Shown here: positions 1-9,096 of the stretch, piece by piece
How the letters are laid out: each line of letters begins with the position of its first letter
How positions within the stretch are numbered: the stretch's first letter is position 1
Source: an uncultured Bacteroidales bacterium
GTDB lineage: Bacteria > Bacteroidota > Bacteroidia > Bacteroidales > FEN-979
Assembly (NCBI GenBank): GCA_903945175.1
Contig: CAJAUM010000113.1
Location: forward strand, 21,865 to 85,864
Direction: 5' to 3'
Length of the DNA: 64,000 nt
Notes under the pieces: model-generated
Databases searched by the model: none
The model's input: only the letters and a program-made list of their open reading frames with translations
What the model was told of the DNA's origin: nothing
Position numbers and translations under genes: made by a program

Positions 1-2321
1 TTGAATTGAGTGGTTGGTATCTTGATACGGAAACTAAAATGAATGATATGTCCGTTAAAACAGGTGCTGCCAGGGTGTATTTCAAAAAGGCCAGCAAGGG
101 TGATTCACTTGAAGTAAAACTGGATTCCTTTCAGGTGGTTTCCAATTTGCGACATGACAGCATTCTGTATCGGATGACCTGGACTGGTGAGGAAAAACAC
201 AGTGAGCTGGATGGATTTGTCAGTTTCTATGATAGTCCGATAATCAAGTTGAAATTGTTGAATTGCAATGTGTATCTGGATCAGAGGAACTGGACCGTTG
301 ATCCGGAAAACTATACCATCATTGACACCTCATCGGTCATGTTGTCAAAAGTCGGATTTCATTCAGGAGATCAGTTTCTCAAGGCTGATGGGAAACTTTC
401 CATCTCCAAATCAGATACAATGAACATTTATTTCAATAAAGTGGATGTCTCCAGGCTTGATAAGCTGATCGGCAGTGATCAGGTAAATGTGGATGGAATT
501 TTGAGCGGGCAGGTCAGGTTGTCAAATCCCTATACCAATATCATGGTATTGTCTGATCTTCGCATCGATAAGTTCAAATTCAACAGAGAGGAATTGGGAG
601 ATGCTACCTTTGAAATATTGTATGATGCAAATGGGCCCAGGTTTGATGTCAATTCTAAAATCTACTACACGGGTAATGTTGGTACAAATATTCCATTTTC
701 ACTGACAGGCAGTTATTTTTTTGAGAAGAAAAATCCCCACTTTGATTTTGATTTGAATTTAAAAAATCTGAATTTACGCATGCTGGGGCCATTTGTCTCT
801 GATTTCATGTCGGGTTTAAATGGATTGGCTTCCGGACAGGTGAAGTTGAAAGGAACTTTTGAAAAACCGGCCATCACGGGACAATTGAAATTGATGCGGA
901 CTGAGTTTAAAATTAATTATCTGAATGTTCCCTATTCGTTTGCTGATATAGTGACCATTGATACAAATGGTTTCTTTTTTAAAGATATCACGGTGTTTGA
1001 TTCTCTGGGGCATAAGGCAATTTTAAATGGCAAGATCACACACAAGTACTTTCGCGATCTGAGGCTGGGGCTGCAACTTGAAATGAATGACTTTGCCGCA
1101 TTTAACAATACCCGTGCACAAAACAGCGTTTTTTACGGAAATGCACGCGCTTCAGGAAGTGCAACTGTTTCCGGGCCATTTGATAATATCCATATTGATG
1201 TGAAGGCTACAAATGGTGCAAAAACCCATGTGGTAATTCCGATCGACCTGACGCAATCTGTTGGTGAAAACGATTATATTATTTTTGTCAATCCCAATGA
1301 AGACTCACTCAGCCTGATACGGGAGAAGCCGAGGGTAAATACAAGCGGATTATCCATAGACCTTGGTTTGCGGGTGAATCAGGAGGCAGAAGTCGAGGTC
1401 TATTTTCCAAACCAATTGGGGAATTTGAAGGCAACCGGAACCGGAGAATTCTTGTTGGGGATGACCCCGACAACACCCTTTACTTTATCCGGGACCTATA
1501 AATTAGCCAAAGGTTTTTTCCTTTTCCAGTTTAGAAGCCTTCTCCGGTTGCCGATGTCGATCAAGGAGGGAAGCATGATCAGCTGGAGTGGAGATCCTAC
1601 CGATGCCAATATTTCCATCAGCGCAGTATACAAAACCAAGGCTCCGTTGAAAGGGCTTACAACAGACCCGGAGGAGGAGGGTATCCGGATCCCGGTCGAA
1701 TGTATTGTCAGGCTGGGCGGCAAGCTGTTGAATCCTGAAATGACCTTTGCCATTAATCTTCCAAACGTGGAAGAGAGTATCAGGAACCTGGTTTATACAA
1801 GTATTGATACAAACAATCAGATCACCATGACTGAGCAGGTTTTCTATCTTATGGTTCTGAATCAGTTTAATCCGGTAGTAGCCACCTCCAGTACCATTGA
1901 TGTGGGGGCGACCTCCATGTCGCTCGTTACGAATCAGATCAATAGCATGATTTCCCAGGTTTCATCGAATGTAAATGTGAATGTGAACTACAAACCGGGC
2001 TCCAGCACCACTTCGCAGGAGTTTGATGTGGGGATCTCCACCCAGCTCTTCGATGACCGGCTGTTGATTGACGGGACTTTTGGTATGAATTCCTACAAGA
2101 ATTCATCGATGCAGCAGTCAAGCACCATCGTGGGTGATATCAACATTGAATATGTGCTGACCAAAAACCGGCGATGGCGGGTACGTGCCTTTAACAGAAC
2201 CAATACCTTGAATATTCTTAACAACAATGCTCCCTATACGCAGGGAGTCGGGATCAAGTTTCAGCGTGACTTTACGAATGTAAAGGAATTATTCTCCGGG
2301 TTTAAAAAGAAAAAGGAGTAG
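1..2321 (+). CDS. tamB: TamB-like translocation/assembly protein, C-terminal part (5' end outside window)
   Basis: The reading frame is open to the left edge, so this is the C-terminal part of a longer protein; family members in this phylum usually exceed 1400 residues. The visible ~770 residues are rich in alternating beta strands, as in AsmA/TamB proteins, and end in a TamB C-terminal (DUF490) domain over roughly the last 350 residues. Recognisable stretches are GNLKATGTGEFLLG and LVYTSIDTNNQITMTEQVFYLMV. TamB is an inner-membrane-anchored, periplasm-spanning beta-groove protein that works with TamA in outer-membrane biogenesis and lipid transport. The gene ends 2 bp before the next start, so the two are probably co-transcribed. 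TTG at position 6 is only the first possible start codon in the window, not a likely real start. Confidence 0.85.
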   Translation, partial: ELSGWYLDTETKMNDMSVKTGAARVYFKKASKGDSLEVKLDSFQVVSNLRHDSILYRMTWTGEEKHSELDGFVSFYDSPIIKLKLLNCNVYLDQRNWTVDPENYTIIDTSSVMLSKVGFHSGDQFLKADGKLSISKSDTMNIYFNKVDVSRLDKLIGSDQVNVDGILSGQVRLSNPYTNIMVLSDLRIDKFKFNREELGDATFEILYDANGPRFDVNSKIYYTGNVGTNIPFSLTGSYFFEKKNPHFDFDLNLKNLNLRMLGPFVSDFMSGLNGLASGQVKLKGTFEKPAITGQLKLMRTEFKINYLNVPYSFADIVTIDTNGFFFKDITVFDSLGHKAILNGKITHKYFRDLRLGLQLEMNDFAAFNNTRAQNSVFYGNARASGSATVSGPFDNIHIDVKATNGAKTHVVIPIDLTQSVGENDYIIFVNPNEDSLSLIREKPRVNTSGLSIDLGLRVNQEAEVEVYFPNQLGNLKATGTGEFLLGMTPTTPFTLSGTYKLAKGFFLFQFRSLLRLPMSIKEGSMISWSGDPTDANISISAVYKTKAPLKGLTTDPEEEGIRIPVECIVRLGGKLLNPEMTFAINLPNVEESIRNLVYTSIDTNNQITMTEQVFYLMVLNQFNPVVATSSTIDVGATSMSLVTNQINSMISQVSSNVNVNVNYKPGSSTTSQEFDVGISTQLFDDRLLIDGTFGMNSYKNSSMQQSSTIVGDINIEYVLTKNRRWRVRAFNRTNTLNILNNNAPYTQGVGIKFQRDFTNVKELFSGFKKKKE

Positions 2322-2323
2322 CC

Positions 2324-3610
2324 ATGAAAAAAATATGGATAATTATACTGGCGGTTTTTTGGCTGGGAGTCTCCGTGTATTCGCAGGTAGTCATCAGTCA
2401 GTCCGACATGCCATCGCCCGGCGATACGCTGAGGGTAAGCATTTCTAATATTGTACTTGCCGGATTTTCAAAAACAGCCATGGACACGACCTGGGATTTT
2501 TCAGCATTGGAGGCTTTAAGCCAGCGGGTTGATACGTTTGTGGCGGCTACGGCTACACCTCCGACCTATCAGTTGTTTTTTGTTTTGCTTGGTGGCGCCA
2601 ATCTGGCCTCCCCGAGAAACGGCAGCCTTATCCCGGGTTTGCCGTTGTCGCAGGGTTTTTCCTTTTTTAAAAATAGCACAACCTCTTACAATGATCTGGG
2701 TTCAGCATACACCATACAGGGAATCCCCTTCCCGGCAAAGTATAATAATCCCGACAAATATTATGAGTTCCCTTTATCCCCTGGCAAAACATGGTCATCC
2801 GACGCGTACTTTGCCATCACGGTGCCCAATGTTGTTACATACACCACGCAGCGTATCCGTTCAAACACGGTAGATGGATGGGGGAGACTCATTACCCCCT
2901 TTGGAACGTTCGAAACGGTTCGTGTGAAATCCATTCTCAATATCCACGACAGCATTTACATTGATTCACTCGGCATCGGTTTTCCATTTAACAGGAACAT
3001 CATCGAATACAAATGGATGGGGAAAGAGCAGGGCATTCCGTTGCTTCAGATCAATGAGGAGGGGGCGCTTGTCACCGCCAATTACCGGGATATTTTTCGC
3101 CTGCCAGCCAATCTGCTAACTGTTTCTCTTGGTCCCGACACGGCGGTGGTTAAAGGTACCACGCTGACCCTTCATGCCACAATTGCCCATGGCACGCCTC
3201 CCTACCAGATATTCTGGAATACATTGGAAACAGGAGAATCACTGACAATCACTGTTCAGGATACCAAAACCTATAGTGTGATAGTCGCAGATGCATTGCA
3301 GAATATCGGTACTGCACAAAAGGTGGTTTCTGTAAAATATGCGCCAGGGATGGATGAACCTCAGAAACTGATGTTGCAGGTATTTCCGAATCCTTCCAGG
3401 GGCTGGGTATCAATCCAGGTGCCTGAAGTATCAAAAAAGGCAACCTTACAGATCCTGACAATACAAGGAAGAATGATACGGGAATCTATGGTGGATTTAT
3501 CCTCAGGCAAAATCAATGCGGATCTCTCTGGCTTATCCCAAGGATATTTTTTTATCCGCGTGATAGCAGAAAGCAAGGTTTATTCCGGAAAAGTTGAAAT
3601 TATCAAGTGA
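2324..3610 (+). CDS. Secreted protein with T9SS type A sorting domain
   Basis: This 428-residue exported protein has an N-terminal signal peptide (MKKIWIIILAVFWLGVSVYS, cleavage before Q21 or nearby). The last ~75 residues form a type A T9SS sorting domain, opening with LQVFPNPSRGWVSIQ and closing with the usual short basic tail (GKVEIIK). A small Ig/PKD-like stretch near residues 265-340 precedes it (LGPDTAVVKGTTLTL). The central ~200 residues are not recognised. The product should cross the inner membrane by Sec and the outer membrane by T9SS, ending on the cell surface or outside. It lies between tamB (2 bp gap) and addA (6 bp gap), and nothing links it functionally to either. Function unknown. 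Confidence 0.8.
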   Translation: MKKIWIIILAVFWLGVSVYSQVVISQSDMPSPGDTLRVSISNIVLAGFSKTAMDTTWDFSALEALSQRVDTFVAATATPPTYQLFFVLLGGANLASPRNGSLIPGLPLSQGFSFFKNSTTSYNDLGSAYTIQGIPFPAKYNNPDKYYEFPLSPGKTWSSDAYFAITVPNVVTYTTQRIRSNTVDGWGRLITPFGTFETVRVKSILNIHDSIYIDSLGIGFPFNRNIIEYKWMGKEQGIPLLQINEEGALVTANYRDIFRLPANLLTVSLGPDTAVVKGTTLTLHATIAHGTPPYQIFWNTLETGESLTITVQDTKTYSVIVADALQNIGTAQKVVSVKYAPGMDEPQKLMLQVFPNPSRGWVSIQVPEVSKKATLQILTIQGRMIRESMVDLSSGKINADLSGLSQGYFFIRVIAESKVYSGKVEIIK

Positions 3611-3616
3611 CACCCT

Positions 3617-6600
3617 ATGTCCTTTACCGTTTATCGCTCTTCTGCCGGTTCCGGAAAAACCTTTACCCTGGTAAAAGAGTATTTGAAAATTATTTTACTT
3701 GAACCCGCCGATTTCAGGCATATCCTGGCCATCACCTTCACCAACAAGGCGGCCAATGAGATGAAGGAGCGGGTATTGAAATCATTGACGGTACTGGCAC
3801 AGGGGGATCATGCCAGGGATAAGGCAATTCACGGAACGCTCTTGCCCATGCTGGTTAGCGAAACAGGGATGTCCACCGTTGAGATTGCCCAAACAGCCTC
3901 ACGGGCCCTTGAAATGATCCTGCACAATTATGCTGACTTTTCCATCGGAACCATCGACAGTTTTTCTCATAAACTGATCCGCACCTTTGCCCACGATTTC
4001 GGTCTGCCGGTTAACTTCAATGTGGAGTTGGATGGTGACGAAATCCTTTCCACATCGGTTGATCTGCTGTTGGATAGGGTTGGAGATGATAAGGAACTTA
4101 CGAAGCTCCTGGTTAAATTTCTTGAAACCCGCATGGATGATGACCTGGGTTGGAATATTGATGAAATCCTGTCGAACTTCGCCCATCTGCTGCTTGAGGA
4201 GGAGGGGCAAACAAGGATGGTCAGACTGAAGCATTTGACACTGGAAAAATTCCATTCTATCTCCATGGCGCTGCAGGTTAAGATTAAGGAATTCGAGCAA
4301 TCCACGCAGGCGATCGCAAAAAAAGCATTGAAATTGATCGAGGGTCAGGCGATTCCTCCCGAGGCCTTCTTTCATGGTACGAGTGGGATTGGTAAATATT
4401 TCGAAAATTTTGCTGCCGGTAAATTGGAGAGACTCGAACCCAACTCGTACGTCTTAACCACCGTAGAAGAAGATAAATGGTGTTCTGCCAAAGCTTCACT
4501 ACAGGCCCGGGCTGGCATTGAAACCATAAAGCAAGGTTTGCTCGGTATTTATGAAGCGTTGCAGGGTGAGTTAACAAAGCATAAATCGGATTACATCCTG
4601 CGCAGGCTGCTGGCAAAAACGATCTATCCTATTTCTGTACTGAATGAAATTGAAAAGGTGCTGCATGATTTCAAACGACAGAATAACCTGGTCCATATTT
4701 CAGAATTCAATTCCAGGATTGCCGGCATTGTGCTGAACGAACCTGTTCCATTTATCTTTGAGAGACTGGGTGAAAAATATCAGCACATTCTTATTGATGA
4801 ATTCCAGGATACTTCGGTACTTCAGTGGATGAATTTTATACCCTTGATTGAAAATGCACTCGCAGGGGGATTTTTTAACCTGGTGGTGGGTGATGGCAAG
4901 CAGGCCATCTACCGATGGAGAGGCGGTGATGTGGAACAGTTCAATACGTTGCCTTCCATTCCGGGAAGCAATACCAACCATGTGCTGCGTCAGCGGGAAG
5001 AGGCGCTTACCCGAAATTATCAGAGGATCGACCTTGGGGAGAATTACCGGTCGAAGACAGAGATCGTGGAATTCAATAACCGGTTTTTCAGGATAATTGC
5101 TGACCGGGTCCTCACCGGTGGGAAGAAGAACATATTTGAAGGTCTGGAACAGCGGTCAGATTCAGGAAAGACAGGTGGATACATCCGCCTCGAATTTCTC
5201 AAAGGGGATGAGGAGGAAGAGGTGAATTATGAAGAGGTCACCCGCGCAGGAATACTTTCGATCATCAGGGATTCGTTGAAGGAAAAATTCAGTTTGCGCG
5301 ACATGGCCGTCTTGTGCCGGAGCAACCAGAATGCCAGTACCATCGCAAGGTTCTTACTTGAACAAGGGGTGGATGTTATATCTTCCGAGTCACTTCTTAT
5401 AGCCAACTCGCCAAAAGTACGGTTCATCATCGCTTTTTTGCGTTTCCTCTTTGAAACGCGAAATGATGTTGTAATGGCGGAGATTCGCATGTATTTGAAT
5501 CAAGACCATGTGAGGGATGCTGTAGATTGGAAGTCGAACCACCACGAACTCGCCAGGCTGCCGGTTTACGATTTGTGCGAAGAGCTGATCAGAAAATTCA
5601 ATCTCAGTCTGCAACCTGATATCTATCTGCAGTTTTTCCTTGATGCGGTTCTCGCCTTTTCCATAAAAAATTCTACCGGCGTCGTAGAATTTCTCGAATG
5701 GTGGGGTAAAAACAGGAAAAAATTGTCGATCATTGTTTCTGAAGGGGTCGATGCGGTTAGGGTCATGACAATCCACAAAGCCAAAGGGCTGCAATTCCCG
5801 GTTGTGATCCTTCCCTTTGCACATGAATCGCGGAAAAACACAAAAAAGTACATTTGGGTCGACCTCGATAAATCGGTAGCGCCCGGACTTGATACGGCCA
5901 TCCTGCGCAGTGACAAAGAGATGGAATCAACAGTGTTTAATCCGTTATTCATGGATGAACAGCAAAAATCCATGCTCGACCTGGTCAACGTATTATATGT
6001 CGCCATGACCCGCCCCGAGGAACGACTCTATATTTTGACCAAATTTCCCCCGGCGAAAAAAGAGGAACCCGATTCACTGCCAACTTTTTTTGAGTTTTAT
6101 CTTAAACATGCACAAATTTGGATTGAAGATCAATCACTGTATGAATTTGGAACGAAGGGGATGCATGTTGAAAAGGTATCAATTAAGGAGATGGCAACAG
6201 TCCATCCCGGGGAGATGATCAGCAGTGACTGGCACAATAAAATTGAAATCAGGCTGCGCGCACCGCAAATGTGGGATATCGATCAGCCGGCAGGAAAGTC
6301 GCAGTATGGAAACAGGATTCATACATTGCTCTCCTGGGTCAGAACCGGAAAGGATGTGCCGGGGGCATTGGAAAAGGGGATCCTGATGGGGTTGGTCGGG
6401 CAGGGAGACCGGGATACCATGGAGAACATGCTGTGGTCTGTGATCCGGCATCCTCAGCTTGAGCGGTTTTTTTGTGATGAGGTTAAGGTGAAAACTGAAG
6501 CCGAAATACTGACCCCGGAAGGTTCGTTTTATCGCCCTGACCGGGTTGTGTTCGACGGGGACTGCGTCACCATCCTGGATTATAAAAGCGGCAAGCCGAA

Positions 6601-6718
6601 GAAAAGTCATGCAGACCAGTTAATTACATATGCCAGTTACATTCAGGAGATGGGCTATCGTCAGATAAAACGCTCCCTCGTTTACCTGGAGCCAGAGATT
6701 GAGATCGTAAACGTGTAA
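3617..6718 (+). CDS. addA: AddA-like UvrD-family helicase/nuclease of the double-strand-break repair complex
   Basis: This is a 1033-residue superfamily 1 helicase. The Walker A motif is at residues 8-16 (SSAGSGKTF, Lys14), Walker B/DEXQ near 391 (LIDEFQDTS), and motif V/VI-type sequences appear around 717 (TIHKAKGLQFPVVIL) and 795 (LYVAMTRPEERLYIL). The C-terminus carries a RecB-type PD-(D/E)XK nuclease domain: RIHTLLSW, then DRVVFDGD and LDYKSGK near 987. Length and order match AddA/RecB-like proteins of Bacteroidota. The partner AddB is encoded 2.4 kb downstream rather than adjacent, with two amino-sugar genes in between. The complex should resect DNA ends for RecA loading and degrade foreign linear DNA. 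The start 6 bp after the preceding stop places Walker A at the expected N-terminal position. Confidence 0.9.
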   Translation: MSFTVYRSSAGSGKTFTLVKEYLKIILLEPADFRHILAITFTNKAANEMKERVLKSLTVLAQGDHARDKAIHGTLLPMLVSETGMSTVEIAQTASRALEMILHNYADFSIGTIDSFSHKLIRTFAHDFGLPVNFNVELDGDEILSTSVDLLLDRVGDDKELTKLLVKFLETRMDDDLGWNIDEILSNFAHLLLEEEGQTRMVRLKHLTLEKFHSISMALQVKIKEFEQSTQAIAKKALKLIEGQAIPPEAFFHGTSGIGKYFENFAAGKLERLEPNSYVLTTVEEDKWCSAKASLQARAGIETIKQGLLGIYEALQGELTKHKSDYILRRLLAKTIYPISVLNEIEKVLHDFKRQNNLVHISEFNSRIAGIVLNEPVPFIFERLGEKYQHILIDEFQDTSVLQWMNFIPLIENALAGGFFNLVVGDGKQAIYRWRGGDVEQFNTLPSIPGSNTNHVLRQREEALTRNYQRIDLGENYRSKTEIVEFNNRFFRIIADRVLTGGKKNIFEGLEQRSDSGKTGGYIRLEFLKGDEEEEVNYEEVTRAGILSIIRDSLKEKFSLRDMAVLCRSNQNASTIARFLLEQGVDVISSESLLIANSPKVRFIIAFLRFLFETRNDVVMAEIRMYLNQDHVRDAVDWKSNHHELARLPVYDLCEELIRKFNLSLQPDIYLQFFLDAVLAFSIKNSTGVVEFLEWWGKNRKKLSIIVSEGVDAVRVMTIHKAKGLQFPVVILPFAHESRKNTKKYIWVDLDKSVAPGLDTAILRSDKEMESTVFNPLFMDEQQKSMLDLVNVLYVAMTRPEERLYILTKFPPAKKEEPDSLPTFFEFYLKHAQIWIEDQSLYEFGTKGMHVEKVSIKEMATVHPGEMISSDWHNKIEIRLRAPQMWDIDQPAGKSQYGNRIHTLLSWVRTGKDVPGALEKGILMGLVGQGDRDTMENMLWSVIRHPQLERFFCDEVKVKTEAEILTPEGSFYRPDRVVFDGDCVTILDYKSGKPKKSHADQLITYASYIQEMGYRQIKRSLVYLEPEIEIVNV

Positions 6719-6721
6719 TCT

Positions 6722-8227
6722 ATGATGAACATCGAAGAAAAAATATCGGAGCTGTATAAAATTTGGAGCGGAAAATGGCCGGTTTCAGTCACAAAAATGG
6801 CCGGATCGGGATCCTACAGGAGTTATTACAGGATGCAGGGAGAATCGGGGTCGGTCATCGGAGCGCACAATGAGGATGCACGCGAGAACACTGCCTTTTC
6901 TTCATTTACTGAACATTTCCGTAAGATGGGTTTGCCTGTGCCTGAAATGCTCGCCGATGATCCCGATAACCGGATATACCTTATTTCTGATTTGGGCGAC
7001 ACGACCCTTTACGCGTTGTTGACCTTGCAGCGTTCTGCCTCTTCTGAAGATATTTTCCCTGAAGAAATTCTTGAAATCTATAAAAAGGCACTGACCTGGT
7101 TGCCGGTATTCCAGGTAAAGGCCTCGAAAAACCTTGATTATTCAGTTTGTTATCCCAGGGCCGCCTTCGACCGTCAGTCGATGATGTGGGATTTGAACTA
7201 TTTCAAATACTACTTCCTTAAACTGGCAAAAATTCCATTTGATGAGCAGGCGCTGGAAGATGATTTTTCATCCCTTTGTGACCTGCTGCTGGAAGCGGAT
7301 TCGGATTTTTTCCTGTTTCGTGATTTCCAGTCCCGCAATATCATGGTGGTGAATGATGAGCCCTGGTTTATTGATTACCAGGGAGGCAGGAAAGGGGCCT
7401 TGCAATATGATGTCGCTTCGTTGCTTACCGACGGAAAGGCTGATTTGCCTCATCAGGTTCGCGAGACATTGCTACAATACTACCTGGAAAAACTGGGTCA
7501 GATTTATCCTGTAAACAAGGAAGAATTTCTGAAAACCTATTACGGATTTTCGTTGATCCGCATTTTGCAGGCTTTGGGAGCGTATGGTTTCAGAGGTTAT
7601 TATGAAAATAAGTCACATTTTCTGCTAAGCATTCCTTATGCGCTTCATAACCTGCGTTATCTCCGGTCGAACAACAAAATTGATTTCGGTCTCAATACAC
7701 TGATGGCGGTTGTCGACAGCATGGTCGACACGCAGGCTTTATACCATCAGCAATCAGTTGAGGTTGAAAATCAGGCGAACCCGGCTACCCGTGCGCTGAA
7801 AGATAACCCGGTTCCAAATCTTCAGGAATACATGCTGACTGTCAAGGTCCAAAGCTTTTCTTATAAAATGACGATTCCTCAGGATGAAAGCGGGAACGGG
7901 GGAGGTTTCGTCTTCGACTGCCGCGCACTTCCAAATCCGGGAAGGTATGATGAATTCAAACAACTGAATGGTAAAGATCAACCGGTGATCGATTTTCTCA
8001 GTAAGGAAACTTCCGTTGATGAATTTCTCCGGAACACATTTTCACTGGTCGATCAAAGTGTTAGAACCTATATCAACAGGGGGTTTGAACATCTCATGGT
8101 CTCCTATGGATGTACGGGTGGCCAACACAGATCAGTGTACTGTGCTGAAAAACTGGCTGCATATCTGAAAACAAAATCCAAAATCAATGTCAAACTTATT
8201 CATACAGTGTCAAATTATGGATCATAG
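6722..8227 (+). CDS. AmgK-like amino-sugar kinase fused to a RapZ C-terminal domain
   Basis: This 501-residue protein has two parts. Residues ~1-340 form an aminoglycoside-phosphotransferase fold kinase: LISDLGDTTLYALL in the N-lobe, the catalytic loop FRDFQSRNIMV near 198 (RDFQ in place of the usual HGD) and the metal-binding FIDYQGG near 215. This matches AmgK, the anomeric MurNAc/GlcNAc kinase of peptidoglycan recycling, whose loop is also RDFH/RDYH-like. Residues ~368-501 are a RapZ C-terminal domain (FVFDCRALPNPGRYDEF and GCTGGQHRSV near 462); in E. coli RapZ this domain binds glucosamine-6-phosphate and RNase E/sRNA. RapZ's own N-terminal P-loop domain is absent. The next gene encodes a MurU-like enzyme, which supports the AmgK assignment. 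The last base of the TAG stop is the first base of a heptamer array. The kinase role is fairly secure; the RapZ-C role is inferred. Confidence 0.82.
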   Translation: MMNIEEKISELYKIWSGKWPVSVTKMAGSGSYRSYYRMQGESGSVIGAHNEDARENTAFSSFTEHFRKMGLPVPEMLADDPDNRIYLISDLGDTTLYALLTLQRSASSEDIFPEEILEIYKKALTWLPVFQVKASKNLDYSVCYPRAAFDRQSMMWDLNYFKYYFLKLAKIPFDEQALEDDFSSLCDLLLEADSDFFLFRDFQSRNIMVVNDEPWFIDYQGGRKGALQYDVASLLTDGKADLPHQVRETLLQYYLEKLGQIYPVNKEEFLKTYYGFSLIRILQALGAYGFRGYYENKSHFLLSIPYALHNLRYLRSNNKIDFGLNTLMAVVDSMVDTQALYHQQSVEVENQANPATRALKDNPVPNLQEYMLTVKVQSFSYKMTIPQDESGNGGGFVFDCRALPNPGRYDEFKQLNGKDQPVIDFLSKETSVDEFLRNTFSLVDQSVRTYINRGFEHLMVSYGCTGGQHRSVYCAEKLAAYLKTKSKINVKLIHTVSNYGS

Positions 8228-8289
8228 TCACGCGTCATTCGTCACGCGTCATTCGTCACTCGTCACGCGTCATTCGTCATTTGTCCCCT
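8227..8289. repeat. Heptamer tandem array R1 (9 units)
   Basis: Nine consecutive 7-bp units of the form GTCANNC (GTCACGC, GTCATTC, GTCACTC and two decayed copies) fill the whole gap between the kinase stop codon and the MurU-like start. The array begins on the last base of the TAG stop and ends 4 bp before the ATG at 8294. It is an inverted counterpart of the array at 9011-9059. Confidence 0.9.
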
Positions 8290-8293
8290 GCCT

Positions 8294-9037
8294 ATGAAAG
8301 CCATGATCCTCGCTGCCGGACTTGGCACGCGGCTTAAGCCATTTACCGATGCGCACCCCAAGGCCCTTTTTGTTCATCAGGGCCAGACTTTGCTTGAGCA
8401 CGCCATTGATCACCTTAAGTCTGCGGGAATCCGTGAGGTGATCATCAATGTCCATCATTTTGCAGATCAGATCATCGATTTTCTGAAACAACATGCGTAC
8501 TTCGGAATGCAGGTCACGATTTCTGATGAGACCGGTGAATTACTTGAAACAGGCGGAGGGGTGAAAAAGGCAGCCTGGTTTTTTCAAAATTGCGATGGGG
8601 TCATTGTCAGAAATGTGGATATCATCTCGGATCTTGACTTGTTGGAAATGGTCATTCATCATAAATCATCCGGAGCGTTGGCCACCCTTGCCATCCGTAA
8701 TCGGGAAACCACACGTTATTTTCTTTTCAATGAGGAGATGCAACTTTGCGGCTGGGAAAACCGCAAAACAGGGGAACATCTCCTGGTCCGGGAATCATCG
8801 CCTGCATTACAACCCAAATCGGCCATTGAACATAATTCCGATCAGGTTCCTTTATCGCCATTTGCCTTCAGTGGCATACAGGTTTTAAATCCGGAAATAT
8901 TTCCGCTGATTTGCGAAGAGGGCAAATTTTCCCTGACCAGTTTATACCTGCGCCTGGCAAGGGAAGAGAAGATCAACGGGTATCTGGAAAAGAACATAGT
9001 GTGGCAAGACGTAGGACGCGTGACGCGTGACGCGTGA
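8294..9037 (+). CDS. murU: MurU-like sugar-1-phosphate nucleotidyltransferase with a repeat-derived C-terminus
   Basis: This is a 247-residue nucleotidyltransferase of the NTP_transferase family. The N-terminus has the signature LAAGLGTRLKPFTDAHPKAL (residues 6-25), and VDIISDLD near 110 carries the metal-binding aspartate. Placement directly after an AmgK-like kinase suggests MurU, which turns MurNAc-1-phosphate into UDP-MurNAc and so bypasses de novo synthesis (fosfomycin-insensitive recycling); a UDP-GlcNAc or mannose-1-phosphate enzyme cannot be excluded. The protein ends WQDVGRVTRDA. The WxDVG motif is family-typical, but every codon after it lies inside a heptamer repeat array, which also supplies the TGA stop. 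The usual last residues therefore appear to have been replaced or cut off by the repeat. The gene is bracketed by inverted arrays at 8227-8289 and 9011-9059. Confidence 0.75.
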   Translation: MKAMILAAGLGTRLKPFTDAHPKALFVHQGQTLLEHAIDHLKSAGIREVIINVHHFADQIIDFLKQHAYFGMQVTISDETGELLETGGGVKKAAWFFQNCDGVIVRNVDIISDLDLLEMVIHHKSSGALATLAIRNRETTRYFLFNEEMQLCGWENRKTGEHLLVRESSPALQPKSAIEHNSDQVPLSPFAFSGIQVLNPEIFPLICEEGKFSLTSLYLRLAREEKINGYLEKNIVWQDVGRVTRDA

Positions 9038-9059
9038 CGAATGACAAATGACGAATACA
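9011..9059. repeat. Heptamer tandem array R2 (7 units, inverted relative to R1)
   Basis: Seven 7-bp units: GTAGGAC, three copies of GCGTGAC, GAATGAC, AAATGAC and a decayed GAATACA. This is the reverse complement of the R1 unit type. The array overlaps the end of the MurU-like gene, encoding its last six residues and TGA stop (9035-9037), and runs toward addB. Confidence 0.88.
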
Positions 9060-9096
9060 ATATTCTATACTTTTAACAAAGATTTTATTCCAGTCT

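Noticed and set aside
4284..4616. Antisense and out-of-frame ORFs over long genes such as addA, addB, degP and the receptors
   Set aside because: They lie wholly inside well-conserved genes, lack family motifs and are expected by chance in long coding regions.
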